From Plectrocnemia conspersa (Eukaryota; Arthropoda; Insecta; Trichoptera; Polycentropodidae), in contig VTFK01000073.1 of the NCBI GenBank assembly GCA_009617715.1, positions 1,922,001-1,986,000 of the forward strand: DNA of 64,000 bases. The letters run 5' to 3'. The translations under genes and the position numbers were made by a program. The notes beneath the pieces are model-generated. The model had not been told where the DNA came from. It did not search any database and saw nothing but the letters and a program-made list of their open reading frames with translations. Each line of letters opens with the position of its first letter. Positions within the stretch are counted from its first letter, which is position 1. Positions 37,871 to 51,189 of this stretch are shown in pieces.

Positions 37871-38479
37871 CGAGATTTAGCTATATCTTATTTTTTGCAG
37901 AAGTTAAATTAGCAACAATATACATACTTTTTATTCAACTCTAAATAAATTTTCATGGATTTGATCGGTTTATTAATAGACCACATACTTATTTAATACT
38001 TTTTCTTCCATTATAAACTGCGGTATACTGTATTAAATATATATAACATTTTTTTAAAGATCTGCTCCATCTATTTGTATTTTGTATCATATTCATGACT
38101 ATGTATTTCAATATATTAATTTCTAATTTTTTTACTACGTCAGTAATTAATATATTTATTAAATGTTGTCAAGGATTTGCCACATCTTTTTCTCTGACTT
38201 ATTTCAGGATTATTTTCACTCCCAATAATAAATAAATAAAAACCGCATGTATCGAATGGAATTTGTTGCGAGTTATTTTATGTTAATATGTAATACTATC
38301 TGCAAATTTATAATATTTTTAATTTCTATTTTTTATCGATTCTACCTGTATGCGCGAGATGAAAGTTATGATAAAAAATATTTGCTTAAATGCTTAAAAG
38401 TATATTTAAACTGTCTTTAACCATAATTTTTATTTGGTTCGCCTACAAATTTTAATATTTTTAAACTAAAGACAAAACT

Positions 38480-39480
38480 TGTCGATCGCTTTCAGCATCG
38501 GTCAATTAATTTTGCATCATGAAGTCTGTGTGTTAATTGAATATTCCCAAGGCTTATAAGTATGTGGATACACGAGTACCATAGGTGTACGTGTACCCAG
38601 TTCGAAATTTTACATGCTACTTGCAATCAAAGCGGCGATAATGAATTTATGAAATTGAGAGTCGGGTATGTGCTATATACGTATGTATGTATTACACAAA
38701 AGTCTATGTGTGAGTTCGCGCAAAATGTACGACTTATAATACATATTCGCATTGCATACTCGTTAATGGCAGAGGCGTCCCTACGGCGCGTCAAAGCCTT
38801 TCCTCAATTATATTTAAAATTGAATTCCTTCTACCTCTTTCCTGTCGAAAAATTGTTGAGATTCTTCTTAAAACGCTGCTGTTGGCATATGTGTACTTAA
38901 ATTGTATATACAGGGGCTATAAAGTATATATAAAAAATATTATTTTAGCTAATTGTGGCATTTAACACCCAAATTTACTTGGACGTGGTGTATTATTTCT
39001 TATGAATGCTCAAAATTAATCAATTGTGTACCAAAAATGATAAGTTAAAGTCATAATGCGAAATATTCATACTCACAATATTGGACAGATATTGAATTTA
39101 CCTGCTAGAAAGCATATTAACATTAACTTAAGTAATAGTATTTAAGAATTAATATGAGTTTTAAAAAATATAATCTCTGGAATATGTCCCGTGCTTGGTA
39201 ACATCTGCACTTTTATTCCGTCGTCTTGATGAAACGTTGAAAGCTTTTTGGAAGGTAGACAAAGGCAATCAACATACACGCTTGGACGGGGTGGAGTCGC
39301 GCGGGGGTTGACGGAACACCCTCAGGGGGTGGTTCAGACCCAATATTGTGTTACATGTCGCACTAGAGCTCAAAGGGTCGGAAAATCACTCGTACGATAC
39401 ATAAACGTTATTCAAATGTCCTAAAATTAAATGACGTTGATACGGGCACTTTTACTTTTGAAGTGGGCTCACGGTGCTAG
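38480..39480. promoter_or_regulatory. Two GC-richer patches
   Basis: 38480-38900 includes an unrecognised 112-codon plus ORF (38562-38900). 39180-39480 has G-rich runs. The DNA between is AT-rich. Confidence 0.25.
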
Positions 39481-39934
39481 GCACTAGAATGCGATTCGAT
39501 AAAATAATTGATTTAATATACATATACATATTATATTCTTTATTAACATTTTGTCTCTTCGCATTGCAGTAGCACGTAATCGTCAGAACATTACTGTTCA
39601 GTTTCTTCAGTGGTTTCATTGGTACGTTATTGCAGAAGTACGCAATCGTCAGTACGACGCTGTTTAGCTAATGCAACTAAAAGTTAAAAATAGCTTAGTA
39701 CACCTATAAGTGAAAGCCAGAATGACATGTGCAAATGTTACGTCACTACTGTTTACCGGTTAGGAGGAATTTTTGAGATAGACAAACAGACAGGCACGTG
39801 TATTTTCTGTTTTATAGTATATAATACATATATTTGTATTTTAATTATTTTCTCATCTATTGTAAATGAAAATGAAAATATAAATAAAACTAATCACGGT
39901 TGTTTAAAGTGTTTATAAACTTATTCGTAATATT

Positions 39935-40870
39935 TACTAGGCCCACTCTTAGCTTTAATTACAGCTGCAGCCTTTTAGCATACTGGCAACTAATGACTTG
40001 CAGGTGGACGGAGACAATTTTTCCATTCCATCTCCAATTTTTCTCGCAACGCAATTGTGTTGGGCAACCTTTCCTTTTAATTTTGCTTAAAAACGTTTTA
40101 AAGGATTTTGGTCTGGTGAATGCCACGCCAAACTCTGTGACGCAAACCAACCCCTACTTTTTCGCTGTCTTTCTGAAATCTGTGTTTGAATTTTTTTCTT
40201 GTGGGAATTCATTAAAGTGGATTCCAACATTGAAATATAAATGTCACTATTCATACTACCCTTGCAAGTGTACAAGTTTCCTATCCCTGCTACTGCCATA
40301 TAACTCCAGACCAGAACGCTTCCGCCATAATATTAGACTTTAGGCACTACGCAATCGGCTAGATATTCTTTTCCAAATCTTTGACCCACGTCAAAATATT
40401 GAAAAAGTATGAAGATTTCAAGAACGTATTGTTTTAAATTTTTTTTAATAAATTAAGTTTTTAATATATTTTTTATATTAACCAATATTAGTATACAATA
40501 GTTTAAATTTACCTCAAAGTTGGATTCATCGGACCAAATGACTTTCGCATCGTCTTTAGATATCCAATCTTGGTGTTCTCAGACTCTAACCTTCAAGTTT
40601 ATTTTGTTTCTAAAATACGTGGTCTGTGTCAGGTTTTATAACCTCTGAGTCCCACATCGTTGAGCCTTTTTCTCGCTTGCAGAGACTTCAGCAGTCAAGA
40701 CGTTTTTCGATGATTTTTTAAAGGACTCGCGAACCAAGATTTGTTCTTCTTGAGCAGTTGTCTTCGTTTTCTTATAGCTATTGGCTTTGATTTGTAAGAA
40801 GCACATTTGTTGAACCATTTTAAAGCATTTTGGACAGCTTGTCGTAAACAATTAATGTGTTTACTAATTT
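39935..40870 (-). pseudogene. Tc1-like transposase relic
   Basis: On the minus strand: FKKSSKNVLTAEVSAS (HTH region), ENTKIGYLKTM, KVIWSDES (about 40550-40527, the second catalytic-D block), then GGSVLVW and GIGNLYTCKGSMNSD matching the Tc1 block GVGPLxFIDGxMNxD, and WHSPDQNPLKRF matching WPAQSPDLNPIENLW. Open pieces lie in different frames and the centre (about 40430-40510) is AT-rich and unalignable, so it is an old copy. Ends were not determined. Confidence 0.8.
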
Positions 40871-41369
40871 TTGATATATTCAGTCAATCATATGCAATAA
40901 AATTATTGTATATTCGCTCTTTTAGCTTCCTTTAAATCTTATTGATGGATCAAAATTTATTAGTAAATTTTAAGGTTGATTTGTGTTCTGCTAATTTCCT
41001 TGGAATAAGGAGTTACTTTTTCATTAAGTTACTATAAATTTAGAAATTGAATCTATTATTTTGCACATTGATTTGGGTTATTATTCACTACTACAATAAT
41101 GTTATTTAAATGAAGATCTATATACACTGAATTCCACAGAAACAACATATTGACAAACTTTGCGAATTATTGTATATATCCATGCTTCATTATTTATATA
41201 TTATATTTACTAATTATAAATATTACAAAGGCGTATATAAATACAAAAAGTAAATACATACATATGTACCATACATATACAAACATATATGTACGTTGGG
41301 CGTAGGACGTTCATAAAGCTTTTACTTAGTCATTTCGCTACCCGTCCATTAATAAATTTACTCAGTGTT

Positions 41370-42060
41370 GTGTTATTATTGTCTGTCCCTTTTTGATTTC
41401 CTGTTCACACTGCCGTGACGCGTTTAGGGGTCAGCCATTTGTATATTTCTACTGTAACGCCCTTTTGGCCCGGCACAGTTTACGCACGTAATTGCGTATG
41501 TAGAGACAAACCCAACACCATATTCATGCCTACAAGGAACGCGACACAGAATCGACCCTTGAAGTTTTATTGTGTTGGTACGAATGTTTTCTATGTGTTG
41601 GCCAAGGGGGTGGTTTTGAATTCATTTCGCCCATTAAGCCCAACAATACAAAGGATTACCGCGTCCAGCAGGTGAACGAGGTGTGAACTGTAAACATGAG
41701 ACTGAAATTGAAAAACACGCAAAAGTGGGCGTAAAGCGACATTTTCTTTTGTGGGGTGTGAAATTAAAAAAATAACATCCCTCGCCAGACTTAATCATAA
41801 TTCGTATTGTTTACCGGCGGATGTGTGCCGAATGGAAAACATCGTCCATTTCGTGTTGATGGACACAAAATTGGTTTAGCCAGAACCGCTGGGGAGAGTC
41901 CCGATTGAGCCCTATCGAACTTGTCCCTTATATATTCAATCAGGAAACCAATTGAGCCGGTGACGTTTCACTTAATTATCGGTTTCGTGGGCAAACGTCC
42001 AAATTGCTCGGTGTCACATATGGGGTTGCGTCGGTTTAGCTGGCAAGTGTTAATCAGTGA
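41370..42060. promoter_or_regulatory. GC-richer island
   Basis: An almost continuous GC-richer block. An 86-codon plus ORF at 41415-41675 is not recognisable. Confidence 0.3.
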
Positions 42061-42579
42061 CTGTGGTGTAATTAAAAATATCTAAGTTTGATTCAATAAT
42101 TTGCCAAAATACTCGAAAAAATTAAACAGAAATATAAGATTTACTTTACATTTATTGCTTTCAATTTTAAAAGAAGGTATTTTTTACTTATCTATTTTTT
42201 TCATAAACAGATTCTTTAAAAACTAATTATTACAATAAGAAGTGTTTTATTACAAAAAAACTCTTAATTTCTGCACAGAGATCGTTTTTTTAGATGGTTA
42301 GGTTTTAGTTAGTTTCTTTATAGTACACATTGAAGTTATTTAAAAAAAATAGAAAACCGTTTAAAACACTATGCTTGGTTTTATTCCATATTATTGTCTA
42401 AAAATAAATTCAAAAGAAAACCAACAAATATTGTATTGACTAATTTGATCTAAATGTTTAATCGTAATAATTAATTTCTCAAGAATTATATTTACTTGAA
42501 TTATATTTACTTATAAATAATTAACATCCAGATAGTGTTGACTAATTTATAAATTTCATCATCTTTCTAAATACAAACA

Positions 42580-43850
42580 GACGATTTTCATTACCATATT
42601 ATATAGACCACATCACCACTAAACCTCATCTCAGGTACAACCGCCAATCAAATGATTGCATTAGAGGTACATACACATAGTGCATCATCACAATATCATG
42701 TACCTGAATACCCCAAAACGCTACTGTCACAGGAGGACCATGTTTGATCTATACACCGCACTAAATAATTGCATTAAGTAATCAAATTCACGCGACAATT
42801 AGCTACATTGAGCTGGAAAATGCATTTGCGAACCCTAACTGCATTTGTCAACATGGTCATATGCACATGAAGCATAATGGCGATTCACCTTTAATTAGTA
42901 GGTACAGCTATCCGAAGCGAAATTGGGGTTTCTGTTCTATTTATACAACATTTATTTTGAAACATGCATATTTAAGGTATTATTATTTTAAATTCAATAC
43001 ATAGAAATATTTTTAAACTATTGATTGACTTAAAATCTATAATCATAGTGATTTTTTTATTGATTTAATTGGTGACTCATGCCTTTTTCCCTTTTATTCA
43101 TCTTAATCGTTACTTTATTTTGCTTTAAATTCGCGACACCATTGTTTAATACGGCATTGGCATTAAACATAAAAACGGACCAATACTCCTTGCACTATAC
43201 AGAAAAAATAACCGGTTATCATGAAGTGGAAATATACCCGAGGGTTTATATAATAATATATTTTGAGACGATTCTCTGGATCGATGAATTTAACCAAACG
43301 AGGCGCCCGTTTAACCGCGCGGTTCAATATTTAACTGGCTCGTCGTTCTTCCGTTAAATGACCGACGTTTGACGCGTGCGGCCGCGGTTTGCGGTTAACA
43401 AACAACTCGATATTATATTTCTTAACTCTTGTCCCCTACAAAACCACCCACCGCCTACCCCTCATATATATAGGCACTAATCGTATTTCAATTAATTCGT
43501 TTCAGTTACTAAACCTTAACCGACCGACGTCCATCCAATTAATATAATACGTTTCATACAAAATTGGTCAATTAAGCGCACGGTCCGCAAGTTCATAAAT
43601 CATTCCGAAAACCGCCGACAGTAAATAACATCAAGTACAAATGCAGCAGAGTGCATTTTGGTGGCTGCTGCACAACGATCAATGCAACATGTTGCGACCT
43701 GCGTCATTATTAGCTATATAATAGTACATTTGGGGTGGTTTTATGACATCATCGGCTTTCGAAGTAGTTATATGCAATTTTTGTAGAGGAAAATATTGCT
43801 CTCACTTCATGAGTTACGTCACCAGATCACGAAAATGGTAGCTTTGTTAC
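42580..43850. promoter_or_regulatory. Mixed island
   Basis: Moderate GC patches at 42600-42930, 43270-43460 and 43500-43830, separated by AT-rich DNA. A 92-codon plus ORF at 43079-43357 begins with a hydrophobic run (PFSLLFILIVTLFCFKF) but has no recognisable continuation. Confidence 0.25.
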
Positions 43851-44079
43851 TCTTATGTATGTAATAAGATTTTTTGTGTTTACTCTAAAACATGATGAGA
43901 CGAGCGTGAAAAAATATCTAGCACAAATAGACTCCCGTGTTCCGCATGTTGTTTGTTTTTTCCTTTTAGTGTGTATCCAATGTTGTGTTCGTAATCTATT
44001 TAAAGTTGTGATAAAATATGAGTGTGTTTATTTATAGTTATGGTGTTCGAAATAGTGTTCTTTAAAATTAAATAAATAC

Positions 44080-45340
44080 AAATAGCTACTTTATAAAATT
44101 CATAGAGCAATGTGTGAGTCTACTCATGGTGTTATAAAAGCTAAAAGCTATTAAAAATATATTTCTAACAACTAATTTATTATATTATGCGTTTTTACAA
44201 AGCTGTTTTTAAGCACCACATTTTCCTTCACAATATCATATTAAAACCTAAAAACGTTTTTTGATCTTCTTCATTTCTCATAATAAAATAAAGTTTGATT
44301 TTAATTGTATTTTTAATGACTTACAATTAGACTACGTTTAATATAATGTAACGGAGCTACTTTAAAATATAATATTTATGTTTTAAACTAGAATAATAAA
44401 ATCTAAATACAATAATTAGTCATTTAATTTAAACAACTAAGCTTGCCTTAGATTTATATTATATCTAATTTAGAAAATAAACTAAAATATTATAAAAATT
44501 CAATCCTAAATTTAACGATAAATAGTATTATTTATCGCCATTATTTTTTATTTAAGATACAAATTAAAAACTAAATAATTTATTAGGTCATTTCATTTAT
44601 ACAGTTTTTCTTCATTTTATAATATATGAATGAGACTAAAATAAAACTAAATTAAATTATATTTTTATTGGTTAAATTTTTTTGCTCTCTATTTTTACAA
44701 CGAAGTTACTTTTAAATGCACCATATGATACTACAAGTTATAAAATTAAAACTTAAATGAGATATTGGTCATTTTATTAATTCAACTAAAACAAAGTTTG
44801 CCTTCAATTTATAATTTATCAAACTAAAATAATACGAAAATTCAATCTTATTTTTCACACTTTTATTTTGACAACTGAGCTACTTTTAAATTAAAGTGTT
44901 TCGGAAATTTTATTCATACGACTAAAATCAAGTTTGCTTTTAATTTATTTTACTTATAATTTATGAATGAAACTAAAATTACATTAGATAGTATTATTTT
45001 GCACCATTCTTTTTACAACGGAGCTACTTTTAAACGCGTATTTCGTTCATATGACTTTATTTTAATTTATAAAATTTGTAATTATTAATGAAATTATAAT
45101 AATACGAAAATTTAATCACATGCGCCATATGATGTACCAAAATATAATATTTAAACATAAATATGATTTTTGGTCTACAGGCATTGAATAGCATACAACA
45201 AGCTTTGTTTTCTTTGAATTTTATGTTATTAAGTATGATACAAATACTTAATAAAATAGTATATTTTTAACATAAATGATTAAATGTTATTAACTTATGC
45301 TAATAGAGCCACTGTTAAATGCGCCAGAATATGTCACATT
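44080..45340 (+). repeat. Strongly diverged tandem array, unit about 140-175 bp
   Basis: Several words recur in the same order. GAGCTACTTT and variants: 44083, 44353, 44702, 44876, 45020 and 45305. AAGTTTGCCTT and variants: 44290, 44439, 44794, 44930 and 45199. AACTAAAAT recurs between them. GCRCCATATGAT occurs at about 44718 and 45124. Spacings are mostly 140-175 bp or about double that, as expected if some units have decayed. No coding potential. The array ends within about 20 bp of the pogo-like element. Confidence 0.6.
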
Positions 45341-45358
45341 CAATATTTAAAATTAATA

Positions 45359-45760
45359 CAGTGAAATCTCTTTGTAACGAATACTGAAAAAACGATATTT
45401 CCAGTATAACGAATCTTTTTTTTGACTGATCTCACTATAACGAGATATTTTGCTCAGAACTTAGTTCGTTCTTGACATGGCGTGTGCCGGATATGTTCAC
45501 AAGCAATGTTCAAGGTGTTTCACCGGCCCTTAAACTTTTTATAAAAAATATTTTTTTAACAAATTTTATTGTGTTCATTACAGTTTCTTTAAAAATGGGC
45601 AAAAAACGATCTCTCAATATTGTCGTAGGTTATTTTGATAATGTAGTAATATGGTAATTAAAAATAAAATAGAAATATAGTATCTTCCTTACATTCAATA
45701 TAAGGAATTTTCAGTATAACGAATTTTTTCTGCGGTCCCGTGAGCTTTGCTTTATACTAT
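45359..45760 (+). mobile_element. pogo/Tigger-like remnant, one end preserved
   Basis: CAGTGAAATCTCTTTGTAAC at 45359 directly follows a TA dinucleotide. This is the typical start of pogo/Tigger-type terminal repeats. Subterminal CAGTATAACGAAT occurs at about 45402 and again at about 45713, and CACTATAACGAGA near 45433. A short reading frame containing MGKKRSLNIVVGYFD (about 45595-45640) may be the truncated transposase start. The right-hand terminal repeat is not recognisable, so the element is truncated or degraded. Confidence 0.6.
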
Positions 45761-46179
45761 ATGTAATTTGTTATATCATTGATTTAATTACTATATTTAT
45801 AATATTCTACCGTATTTTAAAATAATTCTTAATTTTAAATTGATGTAGTATATATAGCTACTAAATAATAAGCATTTATTAAAAATAAATATATTTTTTT
45901 AAAGTATCTATTTATTAACATTACACACAATTGAAAAACATCTGTTCTCTTATCGCGCGTATTGTAAATTTCACAAACAATTTGTACGCCTCTCCATGCT
46001 TATTTAACCACTTTTATTTGAGTTTCATATTTGCTCAAAACATCATGTTTTTCATACACACATTGTGTACCCGCGTAAATACGTCATGATTTTTTCCATT
46101 TACACATTAATTGCGCATATTTTTGCAAGATAAGATTTGAGCTATTCGCTGCTGATTTATTTAAAAGAAATATTATTCA

Positions 46180-46970
46180 AATTGAAACGTGGCTAGAGCA
46201 GATAAGCTATTTTACGACCTGCGTTTCCATTCATACTATTTGTCCACACTAAATAGTGCTACCTGTATGGGAGGCAAACACAGGATGTTTGCTAGAGATG
46301 ATCCGAGTTTATCTGGTGGCACAAGGGACGCCCTTGTCTAGCTAGCTACCGGGTGTTTACAAGGCGCCGGATGAGAATCCTCCGTTATCTACTGTATAAT
46401 AGTACAGTGTGAATGTGTGTGTTTGATCGCAGTTATGATTATGGCACAGTGCGACTGACTATCTCTGAGCTTGACTACCGTTTTAATTACGAACAACACA
46501 GTATTATATTATATTATATATATATCAGATTGTCGCTATCGTTTAGCGTTATATTTCTCTCTGTAGTGTGTCTTAGAAATAACACTTTTTATCGATCGAA
46601 TATCGAGAGAACGCATCCCTAGAATTTAATATATTTTGCTACCTATCTATCTATGATATATTTTTAATAGAAACAACTAGATAATGTTAATAATTGATTG
46701 TTTTGTAAATGGCAGCCGTCCTGTGGGGAGACCGCGACTTCACAGGGGCGAACATGTTACTATGGCAAGGAGAGCTCAAGACAGGGGATGGCAGAGTCTC
46801 CTTAAGATGGCAAGGACCATGCCTGAGCCAAATTTGCCATTATAGTTAGTCAAACAATCATAATTATTTCATTTATTTTGCTTTTTGTAGGGCCGAACCT
46901 CTGTCGCTTTAGGCTGACTGCATCCTATTTATTGTCTATTCGCGGAACGCGTAAATTGGGTCTATAACAT
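46180..46970. promoter_or_regulatory. Two GC-richer patches
   Basis: 46190-46400 and 46700-46970. The latter holds the 46-codon ORF. A 69-codon frame lies between them at 46413-46622, not recognisable. Confidence 0.27.
46709..46849 (+). other. GC-rich small ORF, 46 codons
   Basis: ATG at 46709 to TAG at 46847-46849, product starting MAAVLWGDRDFTGAN. It lies in a GC-richer island (46700-46970). No family is recognised and no splice signals were identified. Probably chance openness in a regulatory island. Confidence 0.2.
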
Positions 46971-46999
46971 ATTGGCAAATTAAAGTGTTTTTAATGAAC

Positions 47000-47840
47000 A
47001 TGAGTTATGAATATTCATGTTAATGGCATGGGCGTTGAAATTATAAAAGATCTGTTCATGATTTGTAATTAGAATTCTGCGAATGGATGATAGCAAAATG
47101 TATTTAATCTATATCTCACATTTTTATCTTATATTGTGCTACATATTTATTCATTAAAAACATATAAAAATAAAAAAACCATACATTTACTTTTATTAAA
47201 ATAATTAATAGCCTAAGAGTCATTACTTTAGCATTAAATCAATTTGTTGTAAAAAAACATTTTTAAATAGAAAATATTTTATACTAAATCTTTCTCACAA
47301 TGTTTCATTATAAAATACAAAGTCTACCAAGCAATCCATTGTTTTTTAAAAATTGTGATTATAATTGTTAAGGCTTTAATCTTTTTGGTATACAATGTGT
47401 TAATTTGAGCTATTTTTATTGTATTTATTTATTTAGCAGTTAGAGTTTGCAAGATAACAGTATTTAAAATATTGTTCGTTTTTGGGCTACCTGTATCTAA
47501 TAATATATAAAATGCAATTATAATTAAGTATTAACAACATTTAAGTACTTCATGTATAATAATCGAATTATATAAAAAGCTTTTTAGTACATTGACTTGT
47601 GCTTAATACCGTCAAATCATGAAACTAAAATCTGTCTTAAATATTATTCACACATTGTGAAATTATAATATTTTATTTCACTTATAATTATTCATAACAC
47701 TCTAACATTCACATGGTATTTTTTAACTGTATAGTATATTGCATAATTAATTTATTTTAAGTGAAAATTCGAATAGTTTACGACTCAATTATATGCTGTG
47801 TACACAGTTTGATTTATTGTTTATATGCATATGCTTTTAA
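47000..47840. other. AT-rich stretch
   Basis: Nothing recognisable. Confidence 0.5.
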
Positions 47841-47849
47841 TGCAATATT

Positions 47850-48460
47850 AAGATGGCCCGCGCGATTTCTAGCATGAAAGTGTGCTAATTAAATTTCACA
47901 GATTATAATCTTAGATCAAGACCCTGCAAGGTCTAAAATGGCATATTTTTTCCAAACACATAAAAACGTACAAGATGAAATACGCGCTTGGCGCAACCGC
48001 GTAATTAGATTTACATATTCTCATTAAATTTTCGCACGATTAAATAATTTATTGGCAACGAAAAAAATAATATAATAATGTTAAATTATGTGAAAAAATT
48101 TGAATATAAACTAAACATTCGTATACGAGATTATTATTAGATCGAACGATAAAGCTCATAAGCGTCATGACAATTGTGTAGCAATTTAGCGATTTTTTCA
48201 CATGTTCCGCTTTCCGCATTTCCCATCGGTTTCGCAAAGACGAATTTGTACGTGTGTATGAATGAACGAGTGAACATAAAATAATCGATTCTTGTCTTCG
48301 TGTCGTCACACTAGCTAAAACCTGTGTAGTCTTCGTGGGAAAAACAACGGCGTTAAACACACGTTTGTTAACCGTTAAATTGTATCGTTAAAAAAATCAT
48401 TAGGACGTTAAACAACAATAACCAAATCCGAGCTGTTAACGCGTGAATATGTATACATTA
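47850..48460. promoter_or_regulatory. GC-richer island
   Basis: It contains the Su(H)-type octamer at 48334-48341 and many CpGs. A 103-codon minus frame at 48049-48360 is not recognisable. Confidence 0.28.
48334..48341 (+). promoter_or_regulatory. Su(H)-type consensus octamer
   Basis: CGTGGGAA, a high-affinity form of the Su(H) consensus, inside the island at 47850-48460. Confidence 0.22.
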
Positions 48461-49089
48461 ATATAATTTATTTTGAGAGTATTATATCAACATAGATTTG
48501 CTAATTTTATGGCAATTTGATTGTATATTATCGATGGCCTAAAGTGTAAATAGTCTACCCACACTTTGATTTAAAAAATATTTAATAATTCCACATTGCT
48601 TCAACCAGTCTCACATTTTAAAAATAGCTATAGAAATCTTTCATTTTAGATAATAGAAATAGGCGGAGAAATATGTCAGGTTTAACTTTTATGTAAAAGT
48701 AAAATGAGTACTTTCTTTTATTATAATTTTATTGAGTCATTGAGCTATACCAAAAACGATAATTGTAGGTACTAGAATTATTTTTCATATTATCGTATAC
48801 CTTAGTAAAACATAATAAGCTGTTTATTACATATTATCGGAAGAATATTTGATAGGCTACTTTCGATACTTGATTTGTATTTTTTAATAAAGTTCTGTCA
48901 AATTAATGTTTACCAGTAGCAGAAAATATTTTTTATTGATTTCAATTATTAATAAATAAGCAATATGTATAAAAGTTTAGCTTAAGTGGTTTTCAAAATA
49001 TATTTTGAGATGTAAAGGCCTATTGCTGCATTGCAGTCGACAAATATGATTATTTTCCCTTTGTATCTTTAATTATATATATGTGTGTG

Positions 49090-49880
49090 TAGTCTAGAGG
49101 TGCTTTAAGGGTTCGATCCCGAACCACCCCCGCCCGGTGTTTGATCATTTCAAAATTAAAATGTGTCCATGTCGTATCCCCGACCCTTGCCTTTGCATTC
49201 GTCAAAAGGTGGGCGACGCCAGGCATCAATTTGTCAACTGTCCTCAACAGTTTGCGACACCAATTAGAACAGCACCGGATGAAGTATATTATATTTAAAT
49301 TATTAATAACTTCCATATTTTCATAAGCATTTTCAACAAAACGGGAAATAAAACAGACCATCTCAACGATGCCATTCCATCCGTGCGAATTTTCTTACAT
49401 TTTGAATTATTACATCGCCGATTGTTATGATGTTTCATATTTACTCAACGTCCGTCTTTATTTACTCGGCACCTATTATATACATATTTACTTAATCTTG
49501 CCCGTTCGCAGGCGATTTTCTTTCTTGTTCTGTTTCGCCCGTTGAGTGTCAGTCGTCGCCCAAGATATTTAATATAATCTTATGAAATATTATGATAACA
49601 ACTCATATCTGGTTGCACGTGTTCTGGTTACACCAGCATCCCGCAATAATCGCCTTTGTATTTGGATTGTATCATCTCATTAGCTCTATTTTTTACACAG
49701 CGCCTCTTTACGATCGATTATATTATAACACAATAACAAGAGGCGAGAGTTTGCTCCAACGCTTCTTGTGATTTTAATGTGTGATTTATTAATATTTCGG
49801 AAAATAGACGCTTGTTTTGCCACCGGCCATGTGTGAATACCGAAACGTTAACTTTATGACATGTCTATTAAGCGCTAAAC
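49090..49880. promoter_or_regulatory. GC-richer island
   Basis: Opposed ORFs at 49050-49361 (minus) and 49141-49326 (plus) overlap. Patch 49490-49850 is also GC-richer. No domain recognised. Confidence 0.28.
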
Positions 49881-49889
49881 GGTTAATCC

Positions 49890-51180
49890 TTTTGATCTAA
49901 TACTCTAAAGTTAATCATTTATTTTTTAATAATATTAAACCCACTTTGTATGTTGAATGTATTGTTTCATAACATCTTAAATATCCTAAAAAAAATCAGT
50001 GAGCTGTTTTTGATGGAACCTGCGGTTGATTTATTTATCAAATAGACTGTATCGTTTAACCTTGATAGAAATAAATACATTATAATTAAATTTCATCTAC
50101 CAAATTAGAGGATTAAGAAAGATTTTTCATTGAAGATAAATGATTTGTTGTGTTTAGAAGTCTTCCTATAGTAAATCATTTTTCAGGGTTTTAGTGATTT
50201 TTATATCTTAAAAGTGCTACGTAAAGTTGCACCCCCATATTGTCAAACGACTGCCTTTGCGACCTGTTAATGATTATTGCAAACCTACTAAAATTAATAT
50301 GCATATTAACTTTATTGAGCATCATCTATTTCAACACAATTGTTGCGTTTATTACATATATTTAATTTTAGGGACAGACTTAATGACATTTCCACTCCTC
50401 ACTCAGAATATCTGGGAGAGTCTTGAGAAAAAGTATCCGTGAGAGCAACTGTTCTGAGAGCAATTGTCCCGAGAGCAAATGTCTGTTTACATTTAATATG
50501 CATCAAACGATTTTCTTATTTTTAAAAATAAATATGAATATTAATATAAATAATAATTTTAAAAATAGTGAAAAAACATCTAAGATAATTATTTTGCTGT
50601 ACCAATAAAAACATTTTAAATGAAGAATCTATACCAACGTTAATAGTTTATCTATTTTGAAGATAAACTAACTTTAAAAATTGGTCGTGCCTATTAAAAC
50701 AGTACTTGTACTACTAAATTACTTAATTACTGTACTTATACTCCCACTAAATTACTGTACTGTACTTTTACAAAATTACTTAAATTGTACACTTGTGTTT
50801 TTTATGATTTGTATAACACTGTCAAAAGACCTTCAGTGATCTATTAATTTATAATACAATAGATGATGGGTATTTTTATATATTTTATTAAATTGAATAT
50901 TAAATGTATGTGATTTATATATATTTTTGTGCTTTTTCTTTTCTATAATATTAATGATCTATGGGATGCCTTTTTAAATATGATTTTAAAGAATATCAGT
51001 TTATTTAGTATTCAAAAATATAAATAAAATATATTCTTTTAAATTGAAAAAAACGGTTATTAAAAATATATTATTTTTCATTATTTATAATTTTAATTAC
51101 ATAATTATTTATTACAATATAATAGACGTTCTCTAGCAGCGTTTGCCATTATTTTCACAATCAAAATATTATAAAGCTAT
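49890..51180. other. AT-rich stretch with small repeats
   Basis: It contains the 15-bp triplet at 50441-50485 and a cryptic repeat of AAATTACTGTACTT words at about 50710-50770. Overlapping ORFs at 50227-50442 and 50423-50608 are not recognisable. Confidence 0.45.
50441..50485 (+). repeat. Three tandem 15-bp units
   Basis: GAGAGCAACTGTTCT, GAGAGCAATTGTCCC and GAGAGCAAATGTCTG follow one another exactly in phase. As the unit is a multiple of three, a reading frame stays open through it (repeating ESNC/ESKC), but I see no other sign of a gene. Confidence 0.8.
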
Positions 51181-51189
51181 TGTTTCTGA

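Noticed and set aside
38562..38900. 112-codon plus-strand ORF
   Set aside because: No recognisable domain; lies in a mixed-composition patch. Kept only as part of the island description.
40087..40343. Plus-strand ORF of 147 codons at 39900-40343
   Set aside because: It is the shadow of the minus-strand Tc1-like transposase relic, whose conserved blocks are clear on the other strand.
43079..43357. Secreted or membrane protein gene with an N-terminal hydrophobic run
   Set aside because: The hydrophobic start is what AT-rich DNA (TTT, ATT, TTA codons) produces by chance; the remainder has no domain and no promoter or splice evidence.
48049..48360. 103-codon minus-strand ORF
   Set aside because: No similarity to any family I know, and the surrounding sequence looks regulatory rather than genic.
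49050..49361. 103-codon minus-strand ORF overlapped by a 61-codon plus-strand ORF
   Set aside because: Opposed overlapping frames without motifs in a GC-richer island.
50227..50608. Possible Helitron or other transposase coding piece
   Set aside because: The frame shows no Rep or helicase motifs; only the 15-bp repeats are notable.
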